Positions 9,195 to 17,296 of a stretch of 64,000 bases of DNA are shown here, in pieces. The stretch covers positions 51,205-115,204 of the forward strand of contig NZ_PSRT01000004.1 in the NCBI RefSeq assembly GCF_004212635.1, read 5' to 3'. Position numbers and translations under genes: made by a program. The notes below the pieces were generated by a model. It did not search any database. It was not told the origin of the DNA and saw only the letters and a program-made list of their open reading frames with translations. The DNA is from Bradyrhizobium genosp. SA-3. Its GTDB lineage: Bacteria; Pseudomonadota; Alphaproteobacteria; Rhizobiales; Xanthobacteraceae. Position 1 is the stretch's first letter; every line of letters starts with the position of its first letter.

Positions 9195-9587
9195 ATGAAA
9201 CGCGAAGCGCTCCGCGTCGAACCGATCTCGACGTTTCTCGACCGCTGGAAGGCGCCGACTTCGCCGGTGACGCGTGCCGGCAACATGATCTTCGTCGCCG
9301 GCCTGCCGCCGTTCGATCCGGCGACGGGCGAGATCGCCTCCGTTCCGATCGAGCGGCAGAGCGAGCTCGTCATGGAGCAGATGAAGCTGTGCCTTCAGAC
9401 GGCCGGCGCCTCGCTCGACAACGTCATGAAATGCAACGTCTATTGCACGTCGACGAAGCATTTCGCCGCCTTCAACGCGGTCTATGCGCGCTACTTCCCG
9501 CTCGATCCGCCGGCGCGGATCTTCGTCTGCACGCCGGAATGGTTCGGTCCCTTCGACGTCGAGATCGACTGCATCGCGATGATGTGA
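9195..9587 (+). CDS. RidA/YjgF-family protein (enamine/imine deaminase-like)
   Basis: A 130-residue Rid-family protein. Seen are the start strand, GNMIFVAGLPPFDP, the helix with MKLCLQTAGASLDNVMKCNVY, and PPARIFVCTPEWFG near the end, where an Arg binds the substrate carboxylate in RidA. Family members hydrolyse reactive enamines/imines from PLP enzymes, or act as specialised deaminases. Its place after a carboxylate-degradation group could point to a pathway-specific member, but this is not shown. GAAGGTGG precedes the ATG. Confidence 0.82.
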   Translation: MKREALRVEPISTFLDRWKAPTSPVTRAGNMIFVAGLPPFDPATGEIASVPIERQSELVMEQMKLCLQTAGASLDNVMKCNVYCTSTKHFAAFNAVYARYFPLDPPARIFVCTPEWFGPFDVEIDCIAMM

Positions 9588-9616
9588 GGGGCGATCCTTT
9601 CGCTTCTCCCCGCAAG

Positions 9617-9886
9617 CGGTAGGGCTATCGCATATGGCGTGAATAATGCTTCGGCATCGGCAGTGGGCTCCCTCTCCCGCTTGCGGGGGAGGGCTGGGGT
9701 GGGGGTGCCTCCGCGTCGGGATTGTCGAGAATTGCGGGGGCGATCCCAGTGCGGTGAGAGCCCTCACCCGCCGCGCTCGGACGATGCTTCGCATCGCCCG
9801 GGACGCGTCGGCCTCTCCCGCAAGCGGGAGAGGCGGAGCAAACTCGCGGGTGGTCCCCGCGAAATGCATATGCGATAGCCCTACCG
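9617..9886. repeat. 270-bp palindromic element with 20-bp terminal inverted repeats and a nested repeat
   Basis: The ends 9617-9636 and 9867-9886 are perfect 20-bp inverted copies of each other. Nested inside is a second, separate palindromic family: CTCTCCCGCTTGCGG near 9671 and its inverse CCGCAAGCGGGAGAGG near 9818. That inner family recurs at 19791-19907 and begins again at 63941. The element fills most of the 344-base gap between ridA and tetR; nothing else is seen there. Confidence 0.75.
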
Positions 9887-9931
9887 CAAACGGGGCGAGG
9901 GAGCGCAGCGTCGGTGTGGCTACCTTTTCGA

Positions 9932-10594
9932 CTAACGCGCCGCCACCTTTGACGACACCTTCGGCTCCGTCCGTCCCGCCGTCAGTGCCATCGTCGCGAC
10001 GCTGACGACGCGGGCGACCACGTCCTCGACGTCGTCGAGATCGCATTTGCCTTCCGACAGCTTCGTCAGCCGCTCGCTCTCGCGGATGGTGTGGTGCGCC
10101 ATGGCGAGCGCGAAGTTCAGGCCCCAATAGATCTCGACGTCGCTGCGCTCGGGCAGGGATCTCCGCATCGCGCCGGCGAATTTGCGCAAATGGTCGATCT
10201 CGCGGTTCTTGATGCGGCGGATCGGCGGCACGGATTCGATCGAGGCGCGGATCATGAAGCGCGCCGCGGTAGAGCGCTGGTTCTCGGGGCCGAGGCAGCC
10301 GCGCAAGGTGGGGCCGACAAGCGCGCGCAAAATCACCTCGATCGGCGCGCGCCCGCCGCCTTGTTCCTCAGCCGTCTTCAGTTCGCGCAGGCGCTCGCGG
10401 TTGGTCGCGATCGAGCGCGTGACGAACAGTTCCGCGATCAATTCATCCTTCGAGCCGAAATGATAGTTCACCGCGGCGAGATTGACATTGGCCTCCGCGA
10501 CGATGTCGCGCAGCGTCACGTCGCCGAAGCCGCGATCGGCATAGAGCCGTTCGGCGGCGGCGAGAATGGCAGACCTCGTATGATCGCTGGCCAT
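9932..10594 (-). CDS. TetR/AcrR family transcriptional regulator
   Basis: A 220-residue repressor. The N-terminal HTH is clear (RSAILAAAERLYADRGF, then DIVAEANVNLAAVNYHFG, residues about 7-50), followed by an all-helical ligand domain with a C-terminal TetR-type extension. The ATG at 10594 is chosen; a TTG at 10621 would overlap the putative operator. It is divergent from the acyl-CoA dehydrogenase gene, and an inverted repeat (10622-10652) lies just upstream of its own start. It probably represses itself and the ACAD/kinase genes, with an acyl-CoA as possible inducer (inferred). Confidence 0.85.
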   Translation of the reverse strand: MASDHTRSAILAAAERLYADRGFGDVTLRDIVAEANVNLAAVNYHFGSKDELIAELFVTRSIATNRERLRELKTAEEQGGGRAPIEVILRALVGPTLRGCLGPENQRSTAARFMIRASIESVPPIRRIKNREIDHLRKFAGAMRRSLPERSDVEIYWGLNFALAMAHHTIRESERLTKLSEGKCDLDDVEDVVARVVSVATMALTAGRTEPKVSSKVAAR

Positions 10595-10621
10595 GAGTGC
10601 CCTGGATGAGGGGAGTTGCAA

Positions 10622-10652
10622 TTCAAACAGTTGTATGAAACTATCGTTTGAA
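10622..10652. promoter_or_regulatory. putative TetR operator (inverted repeat TTCAAAC/GTTTGAA)
   Basis: TTCAAAC at 10622-10628 and GTTTGAA at 10646-10652 are perfect inverted half-sites, with an inner AGTT/AACT pair extending the symmetry. The site is 28 bases upstream of the TetR start and 158 bases upstream of the acyl-CoA dehydrogenase start. Position and symmetry are typical of a TetR autoregulatory operator. Confidence 0.55.
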
Positions 10653-10810
10653 GGCCGGAATTGTCAATCCGCAAATCGGGACTCGTTCGCAACTTGCGAT
10701 TCCGTTCCGAAGCGGCCGCAACGCACGCGCAATCGCGCTTGCGGGTCGCGCGCGGCGGCGGGACAGTCCGGCGTAAGAGATTGTTCAAAGAGCAAGACGA
10801 GGAGCGTCCC

Positions 10811-12046
10811 ATGGATTTCGATCTGTCCCCCAAGCAGAAGGAATGGCTCGACCGCGTGCAGTCCTTCATGGCCAAGCACGTGCGCCCGGCGGTGCCGGTC
10901 TATGACCAGCAGGACAAGAGCGGTGACCGCTGGAAGGTGATTCCGGTCCTGGAAGACCTCAAGAAGAAGGCCAAGGCCGAAGGCCTCTGGAACATGTTCA
11001 TGCCGCCGTCCGAGCACGAGGACGACGAATTCCGCGGCGCGGGACTGACCAATCTCGAATATGCGCTGCTCTCGGAAGAGATGGGCCGCATCACCTGGGC
11101 CTCGGAGGTGTTCAACTGCTCGGCGCCCGACACCGGCAACATGGAAGTGTTCATCCGTTACGGCTCCAAGGAGCAGAAGCGCAAATGGCTGCGCCCGCTG
11201 ATGGACGGCGAGATCCGCTCCGCCTTCCTGATGACGGAACCGGCGGTGGCCTCGTCGGACGCCACCAACATCGAGACCCGCATCGAGAAAGACGGCGACC
11301 ACTACGTCATCAACGGCCGCAAATGGTGGTCGTCCGGCGTCGGCGATCCCCGCTGCAAGATCGCGATCCTGATGGGCAAGACCGATTTCAAGGCGGCCAA
11401 GCACCAGCAGCAGTCGCAGATCCTGGTTCCGCTCGACACCCCCGGCATCAAGGTCGAGAAGATGCTGCCCGTGTTCGGCTTCGACGATGCGCCGCACGGC
11501 CACGCCCAGGTGCTGCTCGAGAACGTGCGGGTGCCGAAGGAGAACATCCTGTTAGGGGAAGGCCGCGGTTTCGAGATCGCGCAGGGCCGTCTCGGGCCGG
11601 GCCGCATCCATCACTGCATGCGCACCATCGGCAAGGCCGAGGAGGCGCTGGAGAAGATGGTGAAGCGGCTCGCCTCGCGCAGCGCCTTCGGCAAGAAGAT
11701 CGTCGAGCACTCGGTGTGGGAACAGCGCATCGGCGAAGCCCGTACCAACATCGAGATGACGCGTCTCCTGTGCCTCAAGGCGGCCGACATGATGGACAAG
11801 GTCGGTAACAAGACCGCGCAGGCCGAGATCGCCATGATCAAGGTCGCAGCCCCCAACATGGCGCTGAAGATCATCGACGAGGCGATCCAGGCTTTTGGCG
11901 GCGGCGGCGTCTCGGACGAGGCCGGCCTTGCCAAGGACTACGCCCACATCCGCACGCTGCGGCTCGCCGACGGCCCGGACGAGGTGCACAACCGCGCCAT
12001 TGCCAGACTTGAACTTCGGAAGTATGCAAACTCTCCAAGTCACTAA
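10811..12046 (+). CDS. acyl-CoA dehydrogenase, ACAD10/ACAD11-like
   Basis: A flavin acyl-CoA dehydrogenase, 411 residues. The N-terminal helical domain is followed by the FAD-binding beta domain ([18 protein letters not shown], residues about 137-155) and a helical C-terminal half with [13 protein letters not shown]. The active-site end reads GPDEVH (about 388-393), the pattern of the ACAD10/11 group and not the usual YEGT. The next gene encodes an APH-like kinase; in animals these two domains are fused. The pair therefore suggests oxidation or dehydration of hydroxy-fatty acyl-CoA through a phosphorylated intermediate, an inference from the family. Confidence 0.85.
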   Translation: MDFDLSPKQKEWLDRVQSFMAKHVRPAVPVYDQQDKSGDRWKVIPVLEDLKKKAKAEGLWNMFMPPSEHEDDEFRGAGLTNLEYALLSEEMGRITWASEVFNCSAPDTGNMEVFIRYGSKEQKRKWLRPLMDGEIRSAFLMTEPAVASSDATNIETRIEKDGDHYVINGRKWWSSGVGDPRCKIAILMGKTDFKAAKHQQQSQILVPLDTPGIKVEKMLPVFGFDDAPHGHAQVLLENVRVPKENILLGEGRGFEIAQGRLGPGRIHHCMRTIGKAEEALEKMVKRLASRSAFGKKIVEHSVWEQRIGEARTNIEMTRLLCLKAADMMDKVGNKTAQAEIAMIKVAAPNMALKIIDEAIQAFGGGGVSDEAGLAKDYAHIRTLRLADGPDEVHNRAIARLELRKYANSPSH

Positions 12047-12101
12047 ACAAGTCATTAAGAGGGAGAGCCGGACGGCGCTTCCGACTTGAAGACACGACAG
12101 G

Positions 12102-12165
12102 GCATGATCCGCGTCGGATGACCGCTTGACGCAAGTGCGTCAGTGGTTACCGATTAGGATCATGC
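12102..12165. repeat. intergenic palindromic repeat between ACAD and kinase genes
   Basis: Outer arms GCATGATCC (12102-12110) and GGATCATGC (12157-12165) enclose an inner imperfect hairpin, GCTTGACGC with GCGTCAGT. Such elements are a common intergenic type in this window. It could form an mRNA hairpin between two genes of one likely operon. Confidence 0.6.
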
Positions 12166-12204
12166 TCGACCTGGAAAGGTCAGGACTGAGGAGGGAGCGT
12201 CATC

Positions 12205-13263
12205 GTGGCTGACGGCGTCAGGAAAGACGAGGAGTTTTCGGGCACTAAGCCGGTCGAGGAGCGGCATCGTTTCGACGAGCTGCGGCTCGAGGCCTGGATG
12301 CGCGACAACGTCGAAGGCTATGAGGGCCCGCTGGTCGTCCTCCAGTTCAAGGGCGGCCAGTCCAACCCGACCTATCGGCTCGACACGCCGAACCGTTCCT
12401 ATGTGATGCGCCGAAAGCCGTTCGGCAAATTGCTGCCTTCGGCGCACGCCGTCGATCGCGAATACCGCGTGATTGCAGCCCTAGGAAAGCAGGGCTTTCC
12501 GGTCGCGCGCGCCTATGCGCTGTGCCAGGACGACAGCGTCATTGGCACTGCCTTCTACATCATGTCGATGGAGGAGGGCCGGGTGTTCTGGGATCCGACG
12601 CTGCCGAGCCAGGATGCCGATGCGCGGCGAAAGATCTTCATCAGCAAGATCGAGACGCTGGCGCAACTCCACATGTTCGATCCCGTTGCTATCGGCCTCG
12701 GCGATTTCGGCAAGCCCGGCAACTACTTTGCGCGCCAGATCGACCGCTGGACCAAGCAGTACCGCGCCTCCGAGACCCAGCACATTCCGGAGTTCGAGAA
12801 GGTCGCCGAATGGCTGCCCAAGACCGTGCCGGAGCAGGCGCGCGTCTCGATCGTCCATGGCGACTATCGTCTCGACAACATGATTTTCCATGCGACGGAA
12901 CCGCGTGTGCAGGCGGTACTCGACTGGGAGCTGTCGACGCTCGGCGATCCCATGGCCGACTTCACCTATCTGCTGATGCAGTGGATCATGCCGGGCTTGC
13001 ACGGCGTCGATCTCAAGGCGCTCAACATCCCGAGCCTGGAAGAGGCCGCGCAGATCTACTGCAACGTCACCAAGATGAACGTACCGGACCTCAACTGGTA
13101 CTTCTCCTACAATCTGTTCCGCCTCGCCGGCATCACGCAGGGTATCGCGGGACGCATCCGCGACGGCACCGCCGCCAACGCCAAGGCGCTCGAATCCGCC
13201 AAGCGCACCGTGCCGCTGTCGCAGGCATCGTGGGAATACGCGCAGAAGGCAGGGGCGGTATAG
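12205..13263 (+). CDS. phosphotransferase (APH family), ACAD10/11-type kinase
   Basis: A 352-residue kinase-fold protein. The catalytic loop HGDYRLDN is at 218-225 (Asp220, Asn225) and the metal-binding aspartate at Asp240 in DWELSTLGDP. An N-terminal glycine loop region GGQSNPTYRL is at 50-59. Start is GTG at 12205 behind GAGGAGGGA. The closest known roles are the kinase half of ACAD10/ACAD11 and LvaA of levulinate degradation, which phosphorylate 4-hydroxyacyl-CoA. Pairing with an ACAD gene immediately upstream supports the same role. An antibiotic-resistance function is unlikely in this context. Confidence 0.82.
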   Translation: MADGVRKDEEFSGTKPVEERHRFDELRLEAWMRDNVEGYEGPLVVLQFKGGQSNPTYRLDTPNRSYVMRRKPFGKLLPSAHAVDREYRVIAALGKQGFPVARAYALCQDDSVIGTAFYIMSMEEGRVFWDPTLPSQDADARRKIFISKIETLAQLHMFDPVAIGLGDFGKPGNYFARQIDRWTKQYRASETQHIPEFEKVAEWLPKTVPEQARVSIVHGDYRLDNMIFHATEPRVQAVLDWELSTLGDPMADFTYLLMQWIMPGLHGVDLKALNIPSLEEAAQIYCNVTKMNVPDLNWYFSYNLFRLAGITQGIAGRIRDGTAANAKALESAKRTVPLSQASWEYAQKAGAV

Positions 13264-13327
13264 GAAGAGCGAAGGCGCGGCTGATGGCCGCGCCTTTTAA
13301 TTGTGACGCAGAGGCTGCCTCGAAGAA

Positions 13328-13912
13328 ATGCAGGACGACGATCTCTCCAACGATCCCCGCTGGCGCCGGATATGGGAGCGTCCCTGGCGGTGTGGCTCCT
13401 GCCATGACGAGCACACGGGGCTGTTCGATCTCGCCTGCGATAATCCGGAGCAGTGGCCGGGAAACGCAGAGAAGGCACCGAACAGCGCGCTCGATCTCGA
13501 TGGCGATTTTCTCTCCGAGGATTTTTGTGTTCTTCGCGGCGAGCACTTTTTCGTGCGCGCTGTGCTCGAACTGCCGATCATTGGCGGTCACGGGAAGTGC
13601 TTCGGCTTCGGTGTATGGGCAACACTGTCGCGCAAGAATTTCGAGCGCTACGTCGATACGTTCGACAGCGGCGAGCAGGCGGAGCTCGGACCGTGGTTTG
13701 GCTGGTTCTCAAACCGACTCGCGGGTTATCCCGAGACACTGAATCTCAAGTGCAGACCGCATTTCCAGAACGAGCGCCAGCGCCCGAAAGTCGAACTGGA
13801 GCCGACCGAACATCTGCTCGCTTTGGAGCAGCAGCGTGGAATGACATTCGACAGGTTGCTCGAACTCTACGCCCTCTATGGCCACGACATCAGGCGATCG
13901 TTGAGCGATTAG
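13328..13912 (+). CDS. DUF2199 domain protein
   Basis: A 194-residue soluble protein of unknown function. A CxxC pair (Cys22, Cys25) followed by HxGLFDLACD and later VRAVLELPIIG, FGFGVWATLS and WFSNRLAGYPETLNLKC match the DUF2199 pattern, which may bind a metal at its N-terminus. It stands 64 bases after the kinase gene on the same strand; no functional link is evident. Confidence 0.75.
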   Translation: MQDDDLSNDPRWRRIWERPWRCGSCHDEHTGLFDLACDNPEQWPGNAEKAPNSALDLDGDFLSEDFCVLRGEHFFVRAVLELPIIGGHGKCFGFGVWATLSRKNFERYVDTFDSGEQAELGPWFGWFSNRLAGYPETLNLKCRPHFQNERQRPKVELEPTEHLLALEQQRGMTFDRLLELYALYGHDIRRSLSD

Positions 13913-13969
13913 GCCGGCCCCCGTTTGACAGCGCGCCGTTAGACCCTATCTCCCCACAAGGAGACGGTC

Positions 13970-14310
13970 ATGATCCAGCAACTGCGCATCTACGAAATCT
14001 TCGAGAAGAACAAGGCCGCATTCCACACTCGCTTTCGCGATCACGCGGCGCGCATTATGCGGAGCAAATATGGCTTCAGGATCGTAGCGATGTGGAAAAC
14101 AAGTCTGGCGACCGGACCGAGTTCGCCTATCTCCTGCAGTGGCCGGACGAGGCGGCCAAGTCATCGGCTTGGGCGGCCTTCATGGCCGACGCCGAGTGGA
14201 CCGAGATCAAGCGGGTGAGCCATGCCGAGCACGGCTTGATGGTTGGCCAGATCGAGGACCGGCTGCTTGTACCGGTGGACTATTCGCCGTCGCAAAGCCT
14301 GCTAGGTTAA
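13970..14310 (+). pseudogene. NIPSNAP family protein gene, broken by a one-base frameshift
   Basis: From ATG 13970 (after AAGGAG) the frame encodes MIQQLRIYEIFEKNKAAFH and continues to about base 14094 (VAMW). The family sequence then resumes in the next frame as ENKSGDRTEFAYLLQWPDEA and runs to a stop at 14310. Joining both gives a normal NIPSNAP protein of about 113 residues. The change is a missing base in TGTGGAAAAC at 14091-14100. It is either a real pseudogene or a sequencing error in a short homopolymer. Without correction only an 82-residue chimera is made. Confidence 0.75.
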
Positions 14311-14330
14311 CGCGCCCCGCGGAGCCATGC

Positions 14331-14957
14331 ATGATCGATCACACCACCCTGATCACCTATGTCCTCATCGTACTTGGCTTCGTCTTCATTCCGGGACCAG
14401 CCACACTCCTCACGATGGCGCGAGCGGCCAGTTCCGGAACGAAGGTCGGTATCGCGACCGGCGCCGGAATCGCCGCAGGAGACTTGGTGCATACGGCGAT
14501 GGCGATCGTCGGACTCTCGGCGATCATCGCCACATCGGCGTTCCTGTTCAGCATCGTCAAATATGCGGGCGCAGGCTTCCTCATTTACCTCGGCATTCGC
14601 GCGATGCTGGAAAAAGCTCCGTCGGGAATCAGCGCTCGGACCTCGGCGATCACCGCGGTTCAAGCGTTCCGACAGGCAATCGCAACCGAGGTGTTGAACC
14701 CGAAGACTGCACTATTCTTCCTCGCCTTCCTGCCGCAATTCGTCCGGCCGAATAACGGGCCGGTCATGCTTCAGCTTGCAATTCTGGGAATCATATTCGT
14801 GTTGCTCGGCCTCGTCAGCACCGTCGTATTCGCCGTCGGTGCGGGACGTCTCGGCAACCTCCTTCGCCACCATCCAGCTATTGTCAGGTGGCAAGGCAAG
14901 GTGGTCGGCGCAGTTTACTGCGCCGTCGGTGTTCGACTGGCATTGCAGGAGCGCTGA
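14331..14957 (+). CDS. LysE family translocator
   Basis: A 208-residue inner-membrane exporter with about six hydrophobic segments. The family signature is seen early: FIPGPATLLTMARAASSG at about residues 19-36, then GAGIAAGDLVHTAMAI and the late NPKTALFFLAFLPQF. LysE/RhtB proteins export amino acids or related compounds; the substrate is unknown. ATG 14331 is used; an ATG four bases earlier is out of frame. Confidence 0.88.
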   Translation: MIDHTTLITYVLIVLGFVFIPGPATLLTMARAASSGTKVGIATGAGIAAGDLVHTAMAIVGLSAIIATSAFLFSIVKYAGAGFLIYLGIRAMLEKAPSGISARTSAITAVQAFRQAIATEVLNPKTALFFLAFLPQFVRPNNGPVMLQLAILGIIFVLLGLVSTVVFAVGAGRLGNLLRHHPAIVRWQGKVVGAVYCAVGVRLALQER

Positions 14958-14967
14958 TGCTGTATGA

Positions 14968-15038
14968 GCGAAGTAATCCAGAATATCTCCGCGGTGGCAG
15001 TCTGGATTGCTTCGTCGCAAGAGCTCCTCGCAATGACG
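14968..15038. repeat. partial copy of the CAATGACG-type palindromic repeat
   Basis: Between lysE and the argE-like gene, the sequence GCGAAGTAATCCAG followed by CGCGGTGGCAG and TGGATTGCTTCG then CTCGCAATGACG is a degenerate copy of the repeat seen complete at 17006-17085. Confidence 0.65.
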
Positions 15039-15048
15039 TGGAAGCGCG

Positions 15049-16221
15049 CTAACCCCTCACACAATGCGCGATCAGCCTCTCGACAAACCCCGCGCACTTC
15101 TCCAACTCTGCCATCTCGACGAACTCGTCTGGCGTATGCGCCTGTGCGATCGATCCCGGGCCGATCACCACCGAGGGGATGTCAGCCATGCTGGCGAACA
15201 GGCTCGCCTCGGTGCCGAAGGCGACCTTGGCGTGGTCGTTGCGGCCAGCGAGGCTTTTTGCGAGCGTGACGATGGCGGCGTCGGCGGCCGTGTCGAGCGC
15301 GGGATAGTCGAGAATCTCCTCGAAATCGATGCCGCAATCCGCATTCTTTGCCTTCATCGCCGGCTCGAGCTCGGCCTTGGCCCAGGCGACGATCGCATCA
15401 GTGACCTCTCGCGACTCAGTGATGCCGATGCCGCGACATTCGAACTCGACCGTGCAGGCATCAGGCACGATGTTGAGCGCGGCGCCGCCATGCACGATGC
15501 TGGTGAGCAGCGTCGAGTGCGGAACATCGTAGAGGCTGTCCGTTGATCGCGCGGCCGCGAGCTTCACAGCGCGACGGCGGATCTCGGTGATCAGCTCGGC
15601 CGCATATTCGATCGCGTTGACGCCGTCGGGCGCGATCGAGGAGTGGCGGGCGAGGCCGCGAAACGTGGCGCGGACACCGTGCTTGCCCTTGTGGCCGATG
15701 ATGACCTTCATCTGGGTCGGCTCGCCGATGAAGGCGCCGAGTGGCTTGACTTTCGTCTTGGCGATTTCGCGCAGCATCGGCCGCACGCCGACGCAGCCGA
15801 TCTCCTCGTCATAGGAGATCGCGAGATGAATCGGCGTCTTGAGCTTCGCCTCCACCATCTCGGGCACCATCGCGAGGCACACCGCGACAAAGCCCTTCAT
15901 GTCGGTGGTGCCGCGGCCGTAGAGCTTGCCGCCACGCTCGACGAGCTTGAACGGATCGTGACTCCAGTCCTGGCCGACGACGGGCACGACGTCGGTGTGG
16001 CCCGACAGCACCAGGCCCGGCCGGTCCTCGGGTCCAATGGTGACCCACAGCGAGGCCTTCTTGCCGGTCTCATCGATGATGCGCTCGCCCTTGACGCCGA
16101 ACGCGGCGAGATAGCTTTCGATATGGGCGATCAGGGGCAGGTTGGTGCGGTCACTGACGGTGTCGAAAGCAACGAGGTCGGCGAGCAGCTTGCGGATACG
16201 GTCGGGTCTTGAGCTCTGCAT
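15049..16221 (-). CDS. argE: acetylornithine deacetylase (M20 family, ArgE type)
   Basis: A two-zinc M20 deacetylase, 390 residues, that removes acetate from N-acetylornithine in arginine synthesis. Metal ligands are seen: His75 and Asp77 in SGHTDVVPV, Asp107 in GRGTTDMKGF and Glu139-Glu140 in YDEEIG. The dimerisation domain follows (HKGKHGVRATF), then the C-terminal zinc motif AHTPDEFVE. The length fits ArgE. Other M20 substrates (N-acyl amino acids, succinyl-diaminopimelate) are possible. ATG 16221 gives the normal N-terminus; an earlier in-frame ATG at 16299 adds an unlikely leader. Confidence 0.8.
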   Translation of the reverse strand: MQSSRPDRIRKLLADLVAFDTVSDRTNLPLIAHIESYLAAFGVKGERIIDETGKKASLWVTIGPEDRPGLVLSGHTDVVPVVGQDWSHDPFKLVERGGKLYGRGTTDMKGFVAVCLAMVPEMVEAKLKTPIHLAISYDEEIGCVGVRPMLREIAKTKVKPLGAFIGEPTQMKVIIGHKGKHGVRATFRGLARHSSIAPDGVNAIEYAAELITEIRRRAVKLAAARSTDSLYDVPHSTLLTSIVHGGAALNIVPDACTVEFECRGIGITESREVTDAIVAWAKAELEPAMKAKNADCGIDFEEILDYPALDTAADAAIVTLAKSLAGRNDHAKVAFGTEASLFASMADIPSVVIGPGSIAQAHTPDEFVEMAELEKCAGFVERLIAHCVRG

Positions 16222-16313
16222 TTTCAGGATCTTGTCAGGAGATTGCGGAAGCCGAGGCGGCTTGCATGAACCATACCAATGTTGCGACGGGATGGGCAAA
16301 TGAAGCCGCAGCT

Positions 16314-16353
16314 GTCATTCCGGGGCGATGCGCAGCATCGAGCCCGGAATGAC
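16314..16353. repeat. short palindrome, GTCATTCCGGGGC family
   Basis: GTCATTCCGGG and CCCGGAATGAC are inverted ends around GCGATGCGCAGCATCG, itself a small hairpin. A longer member of the same family lies between rpoA and rplQ at 59346-59427. Confidence 0.7.
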
Positions 16354-16429
16354 GGGGAGGGCTACAAGATATCGCGTTGCCTGTCGGGCAAAACACGCCA
16401 GCCGTGGGTCAACGCGCGTCGGCAAAATA

Positions 16430-16960
16430 TTCCACTTTACCGAAATTCGGAAACGGCGTATGTGTCGCGCAACCCGGCCCAAGGAAAAGGGGCGTATCGC
16501 GATCGTCACGAACGCGGGCTGGGCGGCGGTGGACGTGGACCACACCGGCGCGAAAGGTTTCGCAGGGCGGGCAACCGTGAGCGAGGCCGTCGCGCCAATG
16601 ACGGGTGCGGTTCGCGTACGGTGAAATCGTGTGGTCCTGGCGCCCGGGGTCTGTGCGCCAAGTCTTGCGGTGATGTGGGCGGCCCGACCGGGCACGTACA
16701 TCAGAGATCCGAAGGCGACGGGGCAATAGTGCATCGCTCCCCGAGGAGAGCACGACATAAGCCGTAAAACCACTGCGCAGGGAAGGCCGGTTGTTTGGCT
16801 TCACCTGTATGCCGCTGTGCAGATTTCTTACCGCAAATTCGCACAGTGGACCGCGGGTGCCAGCCGGCACCCGGTCTTCCCTGCGCCCTCTTTCAATTCC
16901 GAGGGTGAGGCGACGAAGCAAAGCTCGGGCGAGCAAGCCGCGAGGATGCGAAGGCGTGTC
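16430..16960 (+). other. structured non-coding element with a three-way-junction fold
   Basis: The core is 16775-16886. Its outer arms GCGCAGGGAAGGCCGG (16775-16790) and CCGGTCTTCCCTGCGC (16871-16886) pair over 16 positions with one G-U. Inside are two hairpins: CCGCTGTGC/GCACAGTGG (16812-16820 with 16841-16849) and GGGTGCC/GGCACCC (16855-16861 with 16866-16872). GGGGAGAGC-like and AAGCCGTAAAACCA stretches precede it. The pattern fits a dispersed rhizobial repeat or an uncharacterised structured RNA. Transcription direction is unknown; plus is assumed. Confidence 0.5.
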
Positions 16961-17005
16961 TGCAACAGAGATACGAATTGAGAAGCGACGCCGTCACCCA
17001 TACCC

Positions 17006-17085
17006 CGTCATTGCGAGCGCAGCGAAGCAATCCAGAATCTCTCTGCGGTGGCAGCCTGGATTGCTTCGCTGCGCTCGCAATGACG
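17006..17085. repeat. 80-bp perfect palindrome, CGTCATTGCGAGC family
   Basis: About 30 bases at 17006-17035 (CGTCATTGCGAGCGCAGCG onward) are inverted at 17056-17085, around a loop with TGCGGTGGCAG. A degenerate copy lies at 14968-15038. Confidence 0.8.
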
Positions 17086-17119
17086 AGGTTGATGCAGCTG
17101 AGCGCACTATCTCCCCACC

Positions 17120-17250
17120 GTCGTCCTGGCGAAAGCCAGGACCCATTATCCCGGTCAGCGTTATTGAGCAATGCTGTGGCCACGGCGATCGCAACAACGA
17201 ACTTCGGTGGTTATGGGTCCTGGCTTTCGCCAGGCTTTCGCCAGGACGAC
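17120..17250. repeat. inverted repeat, GTCGTCCTGGCGAAAGCC family
   Basis: GTCGTCCTGGCGAAAGCCAG (from 17120) returns inverted before 17250. The right arm carries an 11-base tandem duplication (CTTTCGCCAGG twice, near 17224-17245), so the arms are unequal. Confidence 0.7.
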
Positions 17251-17296
17251 ATCGAGGATGTTGCTACACCGAGTGCATTTGTAGAGACCTGCCTTG

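Larger units (their letters stand above)
16222..17296. other. 1.1-kb intergenic repeat island
   Basis: No convincing gene is seen. Several minus- and plus-strand frames of 60-175 codons exist but have no family features, often lack ribosome-binding sites and run through palindromes. The stretch contains three repeat families (16314-16353, 17006-17085, 17120-17250) and a structured element (about 16430-16960), listed separately. Confidence 0.7.

Noticed and set aside
9600..9900. Possible insertion sequence
   Set aside because: Terminal inverted repeats are present but there is no transposase gene or room for one; a non-coding repeat fits better.
12205..13263. Aminoglycoside-resistance kinase
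   Set aside because: The APH fold is shared, but the pairing with an ACAD10/11-type dehydrogenase points to acyl-CoA metabolism.
16409..16936. Minus-strand frame of 175 codons in the repeat island
   Set aside because: It runs through the palindromic arms of the structured element, lacks a ribosome-binding site and reads as random Arg/Pro/His-rich sequence.
17000..17260. Possible CRISPR array because of repeated similar units
   Set aside because: The units are inverted, not direct, repeats of different families, without regular spacers or cas genes.
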